Counted from the first letter of the stretch, positions 33,369 to 46,156 are shown. The stretch is DNA of 64,000 nt from Rhizophagus clarus (GCA_015698045.1 BLAL01000065.1:1-64000), one strand, 5' to 3'. The notes: generated by a model from the sequence alone, not told the origin. A program made the numbers and translations.

Positions 33369-36300
33369 TAGTGTTACAATCCGCAGATAATCTGTCATCC
33401 GTTATCTGAATCTGTCAGATCCATTTTGTAAGAATATCCGAAGGATAGATATCTGTGTTAGCCAGATATTCTTACGAATCCATCTGAATGATCTGAGCAG
33501 ATAATTAATGATATCTGATAGATAATCTGAGCAGATATCTGACAGATATCTATTATTTTTTTAATAAATATTTTTTTTTAATAAATTTCTTTATTTTTTA
33601 TTTTTAATTTTTTTTTTGACGTTTATTTTAATTATTTACATACCAAAAGATGATTTCATAAATATTTTTCTATTGAAATTATTTATTGAATTTCGTCAAT
33701 AAAAAGTAAATGTCATATCAATATAAATCTTATAAGTCTTTTTTAATGTAATATAGTAAAATAAGTACAGAATTAATAAATAAAAAAAAATCATGTAATT
33801 TATAAAATTGTATAACATAAATGTTTAATCAGAATCGTCTGGTTTATGAATACTATTAAATATTTAGCATTTCTTTTAAGGAATATCAATTTTTTAAATA
33901 AACTAGGACCAATTCTTGTTCTTTTTGCAGTTAATAAATTTCCAGCATCTGAAAATAGTCGTTTATTTGCTGTTGAACAAGTATAAGCTGATAAGTACTT
34001 CTTAGCAAGAAAACTCAAAATGGAAAATTTTTCCTCTCGTTCATGCCACTAAGTAAAAGGATTGCTTTCAAGATCAATTTCTTCTAACTGAAAATACTCA
34101 TCTACTTCATCACAAGATCGTGTAGAAGGTTTTCTTAAACTAGCTAATAAAGCATTTTTTTTCTTTTTTGCTTGACTTCTTATTGGTTGAATAAGTTGAG
34201 ATGTTGGGTTAGTATGCATTTTATTATACTTTTCATGCAATAAGTTTTTAATTTCATTCCTTTTTTCAGATGAGACAAATGATAAATCTTTCATTCTTGG
34301 ATCCAAAAGACTTGTAAGCAAGACATCTGGCTTAATAAGGTTTTTCCAATAATGATTTATTGATATATAAAGAGCTGATTTAATTTTATTCAACATGCCT
34401 CGTGTATTTATAGGATTTTTTAATTTAAGCTTTCGTGAATTAGCTGTAAATTGTTGGTCATCATTATCTATAATATCATCAAAAGCTATTTCTTCATCTT
34501 AAAAATTAATATTTAAATTGGAAAATAAATATATTAAATATTAGAATTATTGTAAAAACAAAATTATTAAATATTTATTTTAATTACCATAATCATGATT
34601 AACATTATGTGAAGCAGGAGGTGCAAATTGTTTTTTAATTTGAGTTAAAATTGGATTTATTATAGAAAATGTATAATAATTACTGCCTCCTAAAAGATCT
34701 GTAGCTTCTGCAAAAGGTCGTAAAATTGGTTTTAAGTCTCTTAACAAATCCCATTTATTTGAACTTAACATTATACTTTGTAGTATTTTGTAATCTTTTT
34801 TTGAATCTTGATCAAACTGTAATCCCAACATATTTAATACTACATTAATATGATTTTTAAATAATAGTAACCTATTCCAAGTCATATAAGAGGAATTCTA
34901 GCGGGTAGATGTATCAGCAATAGTATGCAAATATGCTGATGTATTGCTTGGATCCTATTAAAAATTATATAAATTAATAATTAATTAATTAAAATTAAAA
35001 GATTTAAGATATATTTAATTAAATTTACAATTATATCTTGTTCATCTTGTTCATTATCTTCTTCTTCATTTTGGAGTGCTATTTCTCTTTCTAATTCATT
35101 TAGCAAACCTGGAAATTTTTTTTGAGCATCTTCAAAACGTTCACTCTGCTTTAGTTTCATGAAAAAATCAATTAATTGCTTGGTTCTTGCTATTAAAATC
35201 TCTGCTGATTTGATATCTTTACCTATAATAAGTTGTAATATATGTGCTGTACATCCTAACTGTTCCACTCCTTCTATATCTTGAACACATTTTTTCATAT
35301 TACTAGCATTATCTGTAGTAATAATATAAACTTTTTCACGAATATTCAATTCATTTAATATATTTACTAAAGTATCTTTTATGTATGCAGAAGTATGCGG
35401 ATATCTTACATAGGCTATATCAAAAGTAAATTTACATAATTCATAAGATTGATTGATATATAAACATGTTACTTCTAAATAACTTTGCCGATTACGTACA
35501 GTTTAAAGATTCATTGTTAAAGAAACAGATATTGCTTGTACTGATAACATATCTTTAAGTTAAGGAAAAGAATAATTATATACTTCATAAATAATTTTTC
35601 TAACAGTCTCTTCACAAGGCATTGTAAATGCTAGATCAAGTTCATAAATAAAATGCCAAAATGCTTCACTTTGTACTATATGTATAGTAGGCAATGAATC
35701 TGAAATTATCCAGTCTACTAAAAATTGTCTTAATTCTTTTTGTTGTTGTTTAGTATATTTTTTTCCTTTTCTTGGTGTTTCAGTTTGAACAAGTAGCTAA
35801 AATTCAAATATAAAATTAATAAACAATATATAAATCATATAATACAATAATATACATTAATATATTAACCTTTCCAGATTGTACTATGTTATGTTTTGAA
35901 CGCAAATGTGATATGGCATTTCCAGTTGATGAGTCTTTTCTAGTACTGTATATTCAGTACCACAAATATCTGATGATAAACTTTCTTTTACTTGATACAC
36001 CATAAATAATACATTAATACATTCTTTCCTTTTTCTAACTTCTTTAGTTTCTTTTTTAAAGTATTGCCATATCCAACTTGTTAATTTTCTAGGTTTGTTG
36101 TCTTTAAAACTATCTTTTTCAACTGATGACATTGTTTTGGAATATGAAATTATTTAATGAAAAATTTTTTTAAATATAAAAATTTTGTATTTTTTTTTTT
36201 TTTTTACATGTAACTTTTTATAATTTTCATTATTAATGGGGAATTTTTTTTAAATATAAAAATTTTTATTTTTTTTTTACATGCAACTTTTATTATTTTT

Positions 36301-36815
36301 CATTGTTAATGGAAAAATTTTTTTAAATATAAAAATTTTGTAACTTTTTCACATGCAACTTCCTTATTATTCTTCATTATTAATATGAAAATTTTTTAAA
36401 TATAAAAATTTGTATCTTTTTCACACAAAACTTCCAATTATATTATTTTACATTATTGTATATATTGTATTGTTATTATGTATTCACATAATAAAATAAT
36501 TTAAAAGATTATTAATGCATATAAATAAATTTGTGTAATAAATCTCAAAATATATTTAGGATATCTCCAGATATCCGTGGTAATACAGGTGATCTGTTAA
36601 AAATTTAAAAAAAGATTATGGATATTCCCAGATATCTTCAGATATCTGTGATAATACAGATAATTTGTCAAAAATTATAGATAATCTGGATGATCTGTTA
36701 CAGATAACCTTAATCCTCCATCATCTGATCTGTCTACATAAATCTTATCTGTTATCTGAAAAAATCAGATATCCGGTCACAGATATGGATGAAAGATAAG
36801 CAGATTGTAACACTA
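33369..36815. mobile_element. complete hAT element with 8-bp TSD
   Basis: The ends are TAGTGTTACAATCCGC (33369) and, inverted, GCAGATTGTAACACTA (to 36815). The exact 8-bp TSD AATTAAGA stands at 33361-33368 and 36816-36823. Both subterminal regions (33,380-33,550 and 36,560-36,790) are packed with CAGATATCTG- and CAGATAATCTG-like words, the likely transposase-binding sites. The single gene inside is a BED-type hAT transposase on the minus strand. Length 3,447 bp is usual for an autonomous hAT, but the transposase carries several stops. Confidence 0.95.
33800..36132 (-). pseudogene. hAT transposase (BED finger, C-terminal dimerisation domain), dead
   Basis: Starts at ATG 36132. The N-terminal part, about 80 residues, has KLTSWIWQYF and a C/H pattern fitting a BED zinc finger. 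Then come VYIITTDNASNMKKC (catalytic region with the second Asp), GCTAHILQLIIGKD (the C-x2-H motif), a TRxNSSYMTWNRL motif, and the C-terminal hAT domain with STANKRLFSDAGN, KRTRIGPSLF and LIFLKRN. At least two GT-AG introns interrupt it (around 34,990 and 34,550). Nonsense codons: TAG at 34898-34900 in the TRW motif, TAG near 34050 before WHEREE, and TAA codons in the 35,500-35,560 stretch. In the first, the family expects Trp (TGG), so it looks like a G-to-A change. It would cut and paste the flanking element if intact. Confidence 0.85.
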
Positions 36816-36823
36816 AATTAAGA

Positions 36824-37106
36824 AACTATACTATATCTAATATGGCTTCATATATATTATTTATAAATTTTTATATATATATATATTTTTTTTAAAATGT
36901 TAAAGCCATACTATCATTTATTAAGTAAAGATAGGATTATAAAATATAATTACTTCTAACTTACTATGGGTACTCCCAGTTCTAAAACTGATCTAATCAT
37001 CCACTGACTCAAAAATTAATAAAAATACTAAAATAAAATATTAAATAAACACAACTATAAAAACTAAACTAATAATATAATAAATATAAAACTAATAAAA
37101 ATTAAA
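36824..37106. other. spacer between hAT and MULE
   Basis: AT-rich, no gene. Its last nine bases, AAAATTAAA (37098-37106), are the left TSD of the MULE. Confidence 0.7.
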
Positions 37107-37708
37107 GAGAAAATTTATTTAACGCACCCCTGCGTTATAACGCATCCCCTATAAAAAGTAATTTTTATAATTTTGGCTGGTGCGCTAAAATTTCCTTTGT
37201 TTTGGAAATTGTGTACCATCACGCGACAATCATTTATTTATTACTGATGACGCATCATTCTTTTTTGTAATACCCGCCTGATAATCTCTTTTTTCCAATA
37301 CCAGAGTCTTAGAGAGTTATTACAAACAGGTGTGGTATTTGAAATTGTCTTCATTTACTGCATTTAATTTTTTTTGACTAGTCTTCTTGTCATATGTGGA
37401 TAAGTTGTGAACGAACGGTTGCTTTTTTTCATCAAATTATACTTTAGTTTCGTTAGAATTTACTTTAGTTTCACTAGACTTTACTTTGGCTTTGTTAGAT
37501 TTGTTTTGGTTTCATTAGTGTTAGGAACTTTTGATTTTGTATATTGTATACTTGAAATCTTATCATTAACTTTTTGATTCGGAAATACCTTATGGAGGAA
37601 AGTGAGATTGGTCAAGGTTGCTATATTCTTTGTGAAATTTTGTTTGGTTTCATTAACTTTCGTTAATAAAGCAATTTTGTATATTGTACATTTGAAACAT
37701 TGCCAGTG

Positions 37709-39012
37709 ATGTCTTTATTTGGTTCTGAAATACCTACAATAACTGAACCTTTAGAATTGTCTATTGGATGTCATTTTGATACTTGGATAGTTGCAGAGAA
37801 TACTATTAAGGAATATGGAAAGCGTAAAGGATTTGCTATTAATCGACATCGAGTTGAATATTTTGAAAATCAAATTACTGATTTAGGTGAACGAGTTGTA
37901 AGGAAAAGAACTTATGTATGCGAATATTTTGGAAGGTATAAGCCTAATAAAATGAATTCAATTGAGCAGCAGCATAACAAAGGTTCAAAGAAGACTGACT
38001 GCAAATGGCATGTTAATTTGAGTAAGCCGAAAAATACCGATTTTGTTCATATATCCTGATCACAATCACGAATTACTCGCCAATAATTCGATATTTGCTA
38101 CAGCATTCTGAAGATTTGACATTTCTATAATAAAAGAGATTGAACATGCCGTTGTGTATGGTCGTTGTGACACGTATACTATACGAAATCTTTTGCAACT
38201 GTTATTTCCTGACCAACTCTTTCTTACTCAAGATTTATCGAATGCAATTCAAAAAATCAAACAAAAACACCAAATGGTTAAATCGGATGCCTCATATTTA
38301 TTGAAATTTCTTCTTAAGAAGCAAAAAGAAGATCTTACAATGTTTGTGCAGCCATTAATTAACGCAGATAGTGATCGACTTTGTGGCATATTCTGAATGA
38401 CGTCAAACCAGATTTTATTATGGTCGCATTATTCCGATGTTATCTTACATGATAACACTTCGAGGACTAACAAGTATAACTATCCTTTATCGTTATTTAT
38501 ACTTGTAGACAATAATGGTAAATCACGATTAGGTGCGCAGGCTTTCTTGAATGATGAAACACAAGAAAGTTATGAATGGGTTTTGCAGCAAACGTTAGAC
38601 GCTACTGGTTCAAAACCTTGTGTTATATTAACCGATATGGATCTTGCAATGATTTCTGCATGTCAAAACATATACAAGGACACATATCACGTCCACTGTA
38701 TATGGCATATGTCTCAAAACATATCTAAACGACTTAAACACAAGCTTAAAACTGCAGATTTTAAGATATTTAACAAAGATTTTTGGAAAACGCGCAATTC
38801 GTTATGTGTAGAAGTTTTTGAGCGACGATTTCAAGAATTGTTAGAAAATTTTCCTGATAGTAATAATTATATGCGTAATACACTCTATCCAATTCGTAAT
38901 TCGTGGGCTCGTGCTTTTACAAGTCATATTTTTACAGCCAGTATGCAGTCAACCCAGCGTGTCGAATCTATTAACGCGATTGTTCATAAGGCTATTTTCT
39001 CCAGTTCAACTA
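37709..39012 (+). pseudogene. FAR1-type MULE transposase, N-terminal half
   Basis: Begins MSLFGSEIPTITEPLEL. The FAR1-type DNA-binding domain covers GCHFDTWIVAENTIKEYGKR to TDCKWHVNLS, with Cys residues at CEYF and CKWH. After a frameshift near 38058 comes DHNHELLA, then QDLSNAIQKIKQKHQ, and the MULE catalytic core: HDNTSRTNKYNYPL (first Asp), VILTDMDLAMISAC (second Asp), YHVHCIWHMSQN (C-x2-H) and TQRVESINA (the Glu). Stops: TGA 38109-38111 where relatives have Arg, and TGA 38394-38396 where they have Trp. The frame runs into copy B at 39013 and then meets TAA. Its continuation is at 59,130. Confidence 0.9.
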
Positions 39013-39019
39013 CTTTACA

Positions 39020-39690
39020 GAAACCTTAAGTTTTTGAACAATGCCGAATTGATATAATAACAATGTTAAATTCATATCATTGCGATATCGATTTATCAAA
39101 ACAATATCATTATGATGTCACCATAATATCGTTTCAAGATTAACAAAAGATATCGTGAAAATATTCGCTTGAAGAAACATCGAATCATTACCATTATGAT
39201 ATCATTGCAATAACAATAATTTCAAAAAAGAAATGCAAAATAAATATTGGTATCATATCAATATTCACTCGTTGTATCGACAAGATATCGTAAAAATATT
39301 TGCTTGAAGAAATATCGAAGTGACATCACTTTGATATGGTTACAATAAACGATAATTTTCAAAAAAAAAACGCAAATAAATGATATCGTACTAATATTGG
39401 TTCAGTATATCAAAAAGATATCACAAAAATATTTATTTGAAGAATATCAAATCAACATCGGCTCGATATAGTTAAAACAACAATATTTTTTTAAAAAAAC
39501 GCGAAATAATGATGATATCGACACGATATAGTTAAAACAACGCAAAATAAAAATGGTATCGATATGATATCGTCTTAACGTTGACTTGCTGTGTTGATGA
39601 TATTGTCAAAATTACAAATAATCAAGCCAAAATCATCTTGATATTAATCAAATAACGATTCTAAAAAAATGCGAATTGGTAAATTCACTT
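39020..39690. repeat. left subterminal GATATC array of copy B
   Basis: Repeated GATATCG, GATATCAT and GAAGAAACATCGAAT-like words in a ~110-bp loose period, separated by short poly(A) runs and GCAAATAA words. It matches in style and position the left array of copy A. Confidence 0.85.
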
Positions 39691-39699
39691 CGATTAGTT

Positions 39700-40260
39700 C
39701 AATAGTTCTTGTCAAAACTGTCAATTAGTTATTTGGTAAATATTGCACAATTGTAATATAATGATCTAATAATTGCTTAATATTACATATCTTGGCAAGT
39801 AAAAACGAAATAGACGGACTTTTGTATATTCTTTGGTTTTCAATTGGAAAATTTTCTTTTTTCACTTACTTATTCAAACAAAATATATACCGGCAGCTTC
39901 GTTGTTATAGTTAGATATACTTTTTAAAATTGAGGACACTCTAATATGTACTTTCATTGTTAAATTAAAAAAGCCTCCCTGATACGACACCTAAGTCCTT
40001 CCTGAGTTTCATATTCTTGTTTGTTTTAACTTTGAAAAATCTCGCCTACGTCATTCTTCTTTCGTTCCTACTCTCATGACTCAAAACTCACACTAAAGAC
40101 TTTTCAAAGCAATATATTCTTACGGACAGGTAAAATCGCGACTTGGTTTTAGACGTTACTTTGAAAAAAAAAAATGCGTAATTTTAAAGTGATCATCATG
40201 TGACTTTAATTACACAGATTTATGAAAACCGCAATAATTATGTGCATATACACTAAAAAT
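39700..40260. other. spacer in copy B, no gene seen
   Basis: No coding frame. This is the 3' flank of the helicase gene. Confidence 0.5.
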
Positions 40261-40265
40261 ATTCT

Positions 40266-42368
40266 TTAACTACTGCCTAATAAAATTTGCAGGGCTTCAT
40301 CAACAATATTTAGATTCTCAGATTGCTGCTCATCAAAAGCTTGGAATATCAAGCCACGTTTTTTCTTTTGAAGTTCAAACACGCGATCTTCAATTGTATT
40401 CTCAATAAAAAATCTAAAGACAGAAACTGGCCGAGTTTGACCAATTCTATAAATTCGATCTATAGCTTGATCCTCAATACTTGGATTCCACCAAGGATTC
40501 ATAAGAAAACATTGATTAGCAACAGTAAGATTCAATCCCAAAGATCCACATTTTAAACTAATTAGAAGAACCTTTATTTTCGGATCATTGTTGAAATTAT
40601 TTACAGTCTCTTCTCGCTGATTACGTGACATTTTGCCATCAAATCGAACAAATTTGACATTTGCATCTTTAAATGCAATTTCAATCAAATCAAGAAAAGA
40701 TGTCCATTGGCTGAAGACTACTGATTTATCGTTATTTTGATTTAAAAATTTCAATAAAGCTTCAATTTTGGAACTTATTTTAAAATCATCTAAATTTCTA
40801 ATTTCTTCTTCTATTTGAATTATTGTTAATTCAATTAATTGATTCATATTAACTGAATTTTGGCATATCAGACAAGAAAATGGTTCATCTCCAAAACTAA
40901 CTTTGATGCAATCTTTGTCAAATATATGTTTACAAGGAGTAATTGTAGGAGTTGTTAATGGTTTAGAGCACATATAGCAACTTTTATTATTACTAACAGA
41001 TATTTTCAGGGCAGCCAATCTTTCATCATTCATATTGCTATCAGCATCATTTATTTGTCTCTTACAAAGCTCTGTGTGATTGCAAATCTGTCGTAATCTC
41101 AGGAGCATTTTCAGAAACATTACATAATTATATTTTAAATCGCCATTTCTTGATTCTTTTCAACTTCTAAATTGTTCTTTTATATTACTTTCCATTTTAT
41201 CATAAATCTTTTTCTCATCCGTCTTAAACTTAATTTTATGAGTATAGAAATTAATAGGAGGAAGACATACTATAGGACGTCCATTAAATTTCATATCCTT
41301 TGTTCTACGAAGACAAACGGCTTTTATTAAGCTTCTAAGATTGTTACCATCTTTAAACTTTATTGTTTTGTTGTTAAATATGCTATTCCATATTTCTAGA
41401 CTATCAAAAGGAGTGAATTTTAAGAATTTAATTAAAGAATATATATCATTTAATTCGTTCATAATTGGGGTTCCTGTAAGAATCCATCTTCTCTCAACAT
41501 CCAAATTACATACGGCAATACTTTGTTTTGTTGATTGTGTACGAATAATATGTCCTTCATCTAAGATAACTCGAAGCCATTTAATGGCAAATAATCCACT
41601 CCTTTCTTCTATATTTGATTGTGCAAGAATAGCATATGTAGTAATTATTATATCGTAAGTTTTAAGAAATTCTGGATCATTAATTCGATCAACGCCATGA
41701 AAAACATAATAAGAAAGAGACCCTTTCTTAACATGCATGTTGATTTGGTCAATCCAATTTTCAAGCACACTTAAAGGAGCAACAATCAGAGTAGTTTTAG
41801 AATATGTGGAATCTAAATTGATTGCAGGTTTGGAAGCTATCAAAGCAATCATTTGTATCGTCTTACCAAGACCCATATCATCAGCGAGTATTCCACCTCT
41901 GGTAAGATTAGGACGTGTTATTGTTGCAAACCTTGCTAATGTATTAAAGTAGAGTATTTTTTTCGTTTGATCCTCCTTTTGAATCCAGAATTGAACTTCC
42001 TCATCAATAGTTGGCTCTTTAGGGTGTTCATTTGATAACATCCAACCAAGGCCTTGCTCCTGATACGGAAGTAATTTCGTAATTAATGTTTCTGGTTGTG
42101 GTGCTTCTAGGAGATTTACTAGAAATTCAGTTTCTGATTGTGATACCGAATTCACTTTTTTTGCAATTTCAAAGTCTTTAGGAATAACTTGTAATTTTGG
42201 TAGTCCAACAACTGAACTGCTTTTGTTATTTTTATAAAATTTTTTAAGAGTATTTGATGTGTTATTATTAGAATTATTATTATTTTCATTGTTAACTCTT
42301 TTAATTCTAAATTTTGGTAGTCCTGTATTATTATTATCGGTAGATATTTGAGATTTTATTTGAATGAT
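40266..42368 (-). pseudogene. Rad5/HLTF-type SNF2 helicase with inserted RING, one internal stop
   Basis: One continuous frame of about 700 codons. The N-terminal Asn-rich part lacks an ATG in frame (a stop lies at 42369-42371), so a first exon is missing. Then LLPYQEQGLGWML, GGILADDMGLGKT (Walker A), RVILDEGHIIR (the DEGH form seen in Rad5), ILTGTPIMNELNDIY, MLLRLRQICNH, a RING (CYMC...CKHIFDKDC...CLIC) and lobe 2 with VVFSQWTSFLDLI, FVRFDGKMS and DQAIDRIYRIGQTRPV. This is the Rad5/HLTF order: SNF2 lobe 1, RING, lobe 2. Those enzymes remodel stalled forks and poly-ubiquitinate PCNA. TGA at 41160-41162 breaks the frame between FRS and KESRNGD. In the RING, the position after HIF is Asp where a zinc-binding Cys is usual. 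Cargo of copy B; no counterpart in A. Confidence 0.85.
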
Positions 42369-42371
42369 TTA

Positions 42372-43225
42372 TTATTTGAGAATATTCATAAAAAAAAATT
42401 ATTTCTCATTAGTATATTAAATGGAAAAGAAACAAAAGATTTCAAATTATTAATAAAAAATATTCTTACGTAAGTATACTGTGGTAAAAAGTGTGGAAAA
42501 AATATACTTACGTGCGTATATAAAAAAAATCTAATCTCGAATAAAAAAAAAGTGTCATATCTAGATTACCCCGTATAAATAATTTTGAATTGTGCGACGC
42601 GTGATTCATCTGCGGCACCTGTGTGGTGACTGACTCGCAATAAATGGATTACTTTATTGTAGATCAATATTTTATCATTATGCAGCGTAGCATAGTAAAA
42701 AAAGAAAATCTTTTATTATATGCAATGCGGAAATATCAATGTTCGGTACAGATTGAAATGGTTATTTTTATAAATCCCATGAGATTGACTTATATAACGT
42801 CGTTATATATAGCACGCTTTTTAAATTTGATTAAGATTAAATAATGTTTAAAATAAAGTTCTTATAAATATTTTAAGTGTTTATAATATAATACTTTATA
42901 GATCTTATATTTATTATTAAAAGTTCTGCATACATTTTGAGTTTTAATAGTTTATTTATTTCTCTATTTACTTACGATCGAATCGTACGTATTTAAAAAT
43001 CTATTTAATACAAAAGTTGCAATCAAATTAATATAAAGTCTCTTAAGAGGAATGAGGTAGTAAATATGAATTATTTATATATTTTTTCGATGAAAATTTA
43101 ATAAATTTTTCGATTTATTATTATTGTATTATTATTTTATAGAACTAAAAGATGCCGACTAAGAAAATAAAAAAAAAATAACACGTTCTGGGTTAATTAT
43201 AATAATGAAAAAGATATTTATCTCT
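42372..43225. other. spacer upstream of helicase gene
   Basis: AT-rich; no convincing exon found although the helicase gene needs a 5' exon here. The 42,644-42,844 frame has no recognisable features. Confidence 0.4.
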
Positions 43226-44941
43226 TTAGACTGCTTTTTCCTTTCCTTTACTGTTACCAGCTTTATTCCCTCTTCCTCTTCCTTTTCCTTTTCCCCATCC
43301 CCTTCCCCTTCCACTTCCCCGTCCTCCGCTTCCCCTTCCCTTTCCACTTCCCTGTCCTTCATTTCCACTATTATTACTACTATTGCCACCGTCATTATCA
43401 GTAACTTCCTTCTCCTCCTGCTGTTGCTTTTGAATACCTCTATACTCCTGCTGGGTATAATAGATTCCTTTTTTGATTATTATAAACCATTGTTCTGCAC
43501 TTTCCCTACTCGGTAATCGTTCAAATAAATTGGGTGTGAGACCGGTTACAAGATCGAATATTACAAAACTTTTATTGCATATATTCCACAACTTGTTTAT
43601 TCTCTCAGCTGAAGTTCTGTAGCTTCTCCATTGTCTTTGCGTCAGTTTTTCTTCAGCTTTCTTAAGAAAGTTTTCTAATATATCTTTAGCTTTTGAAGCA
43701 TTCGTTTCGCCAAATGATTTTGGCTCAGAAGTGACTGCTTCTAATGTTTTTTTATATAACTTGTGAAAATACGAGTATCTTTTAACGTTTCTTCTTCTTG
43801 ATAATTCAGAAGTTTCATCTTCTGATTTTATTTCATCTAATATTGTAAGCATATCCTCTATTAATAAAGACATATTACCATCGTCTACTTTATCCGGAAA
43901 ATTAATTCTTGAATTATGATCGTCATCAATGTTTTTAGTTAGGGAAATAGCTCCTTTTATTTTGGAGCCATCAAACTCCATTCCCTTTTCCAAATAATTA
44001 TCATAATATTCCTGTAGATTCTGTATATATTTTTTGTTATCGTAATTAGGTTGCATCATCAGGAGGTTTATTGGCAGACGATCTTGGACTGTTCTTAAAT
44101 GATATATTAGCCATGCAACGGCTAATATATCTTCTTTAAGATTTTCATCATTAGCTGCCTTTTCTTTATATAAAAGATTGATCCCTATTGTTGTATTATT
44201 ATTGCTATTGTCTTCAGCAGGTAATCGCTGAAGTATATAGGGGTTATCTAGAAACCTGCTCTCTTCCGTTTCTATAAAATGTTGCTCAGGCATGTAAAAT
44301 GTCAGTTTTACATCTAGTGAACCCGACGGAAGTACTGCAGTCAATTTTTGTTCATCTATATTCAAAATTATTTTTTTACAATTGCTGCCACTCATGCTCC
44401 TTAGAGCAACCAACCCGTCTTTCAAAGTATTTGCGGGAATATTTTCTAGAAATTGCTGGACTTCGTAATGATCTTCCAAAAGAATTTTGATTGTGTCTTG
44501 AATAAAAATAAATTTGTATCAGATTTTTTATATAATGTATGATTCTATAGCTACTAGAATAGTATATGTATATAATAATATATATATTTTACCTTTTTCT
44601 TTCAAGTTTCCTACCGAGATTAATTTGACTTTTTTTGCTTCTTTACTTTCAATAGGCTTTTCATCCTTCCTTTTCCTCGACGAACCTGCCATCACAATTT
44701 GTTCATCTGATGAACCTGCCGTCACAATTTGTTCATCTGACGGACCTGCCGTCGCAATTTGTTCTAAGGATGGAGAATTTTCTAATGGAATTATATATGG
44801 GGAATATTTATGTTTGGTCCTTTTCCGGAAGATCTTGGAACTAAACCTTTGGTCCAATTCAGAAGGTGAATCACTTTCTGAGTTGGTCTCATTTTCTGAA
44901 TTGGATTTATCAGGATGAAATGATGGCGAAGGTTGGGACAT
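43226..44941 (-). CDS. 539-residue protein with RG-rich tail, family unknown
   Basis: Exons 44593-44941 and 43226-44496 join across a 96-nt GTAAAA...TCAAG intron, in phase, to 539 residues without lesion. The Ser/Glu-rich N-terminus contains a 10-residue repeat (SDEQIVTAGS-like, three copies) and a basic block RKRKDEKPIESKEAKK, a likely nuclear signal. The centre (about residues 120-480) looks folded and helical, with LAVAWLIYHLRTVQDRLPIN, RRRNVKRYSYFHKLYKKTLE and LTQRQWRSYRTSAERINKLW. The last 60 residues are Gln/Glu-rich and then Gly/Arg/Lys-rich (GRGSGGRGSGRGRGWGKGKG), an RGG-type nucleic-acid-binding tail. I do not recognise the family. It is cargo of copy B, on the same strand as the helicase. 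Confidence 0.75.
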
Positions 44942-44944
44942 TTT

Positions 44945-45520
44945 AAAAATTTACGAAACCAGACAAATTTTTTGATTGTTTATTATGATGATTTTTCTGA
45001 TTTTTTTGAAAAGGAATTTTATCTCTTTTTATATATATATTTTTTTAATTGTACTATATGATAAACACCATTCGATTAAATAATATGTGCTTTCATCAAG
45101 GAATTAGTCAAAATCATGTAATCTTAGTGCTATAATTATGCGAGTAATTAAAATAATGATATTTTTTAAGTGACGTGAAAGGCCGACACATTATAATATT
45201 TGAAGATCTGCAATCAATTATAAATATTACGCATATAATTAGATATTTTTAAATGATATTACGCAGGCACAGCACATAATTAATTATTTGACACACTTAA
45301 AATTTTTAAGACTAAGACGCCTCTAGAATCACAAATATAACAATGGGAAATTCATTATAAAGTTGGAATGATTCTGATGTAGTAATAATATAAATATCAA
45401 AATTGTAATTGGTTAATTCAGTTTACACAAAAAAATTTAAATTTTTCTTGCTAAATAAGAATCAAAAAAATAATAATATATATATCATTCTAACCAGAAC
45501 AATTGTTATTCACTACGAAG
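44945..45520. other. promoter-side spacer, no gene seen
   Basis: AT-rich 5' flank of the 539-residue gene without recognisable coding sequence. Confidence 0.45.
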
Positions 45521-45524
45521 TTTA

Positions 45525-45965
45525 TTGGATAGGAATCACGAGAAATTTTTTAAAGAATGGCATTCGAATGCCTTTCTTATGATAATTAATTAATAAAAAA
45601 AAAGTCACGATCACAAAGTTCAAATCACGAGAAATTTTTTTAAAGGATGGCATTCGAATGCCTTTCTTATGATAATTAATTAATAAAAAAAAAGTCACAG
45701 TCACAAAGTTCAAATCACGAGAAATTTTTTTAAAGGATGGCATTCGAATGCCTTTCTTATGATAATTAATTAATAAAAAAAAAGTCACGGTCACAAAGTT
45801 CAAATCACGAGAAATTTTTTTAAAGGATGGCATTCGAATGCCGTTCTTATGATAATTAATTAATAAAAAAAAAAGTCACAGTCACAAAGTTCAAATCACG
45901 AGAAATTTTTTTAAAGGATGGCATTCGAATGCCGTTCTAATGATAATTAATTAATAAAAAAATCA
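45525..45965. repeat. ~90-bp satellite, five copies, with GGCATTCGAATGCC palindrome
   Basis: Units begin CACGAGAAATTTTTTTAAAG and contain the perfect 14-bp palindrome GGCATTCGAATGCC, then ATGATAATTAATTAATAAAA and AGTCACAGTCACAAAGTTC. Units start near 45,537, 45,627, 45,717, 45,807 and 45,897. The last two units have a T-to-G change just after the palindrome. The minus-strand frame through it is just the repeat. Confidence 0.92.
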
Positions 45966-46156
45966 CAGTTTGCGAAATTTATTGGATAAGATTAAAATAA
46001 TTTTACCCTTGTATTAAACTAATTTTGACAATAGATTTCCAAAATTATTGAACCTCCATAATAAATTAAAAATTGCATCTATTTTTTCGATAAAAAAAAA
46101 AATATTTTTTCTTTATTTAATATTCTAGGAAAACGGCCTGACGTAGAGAAAAAAAA

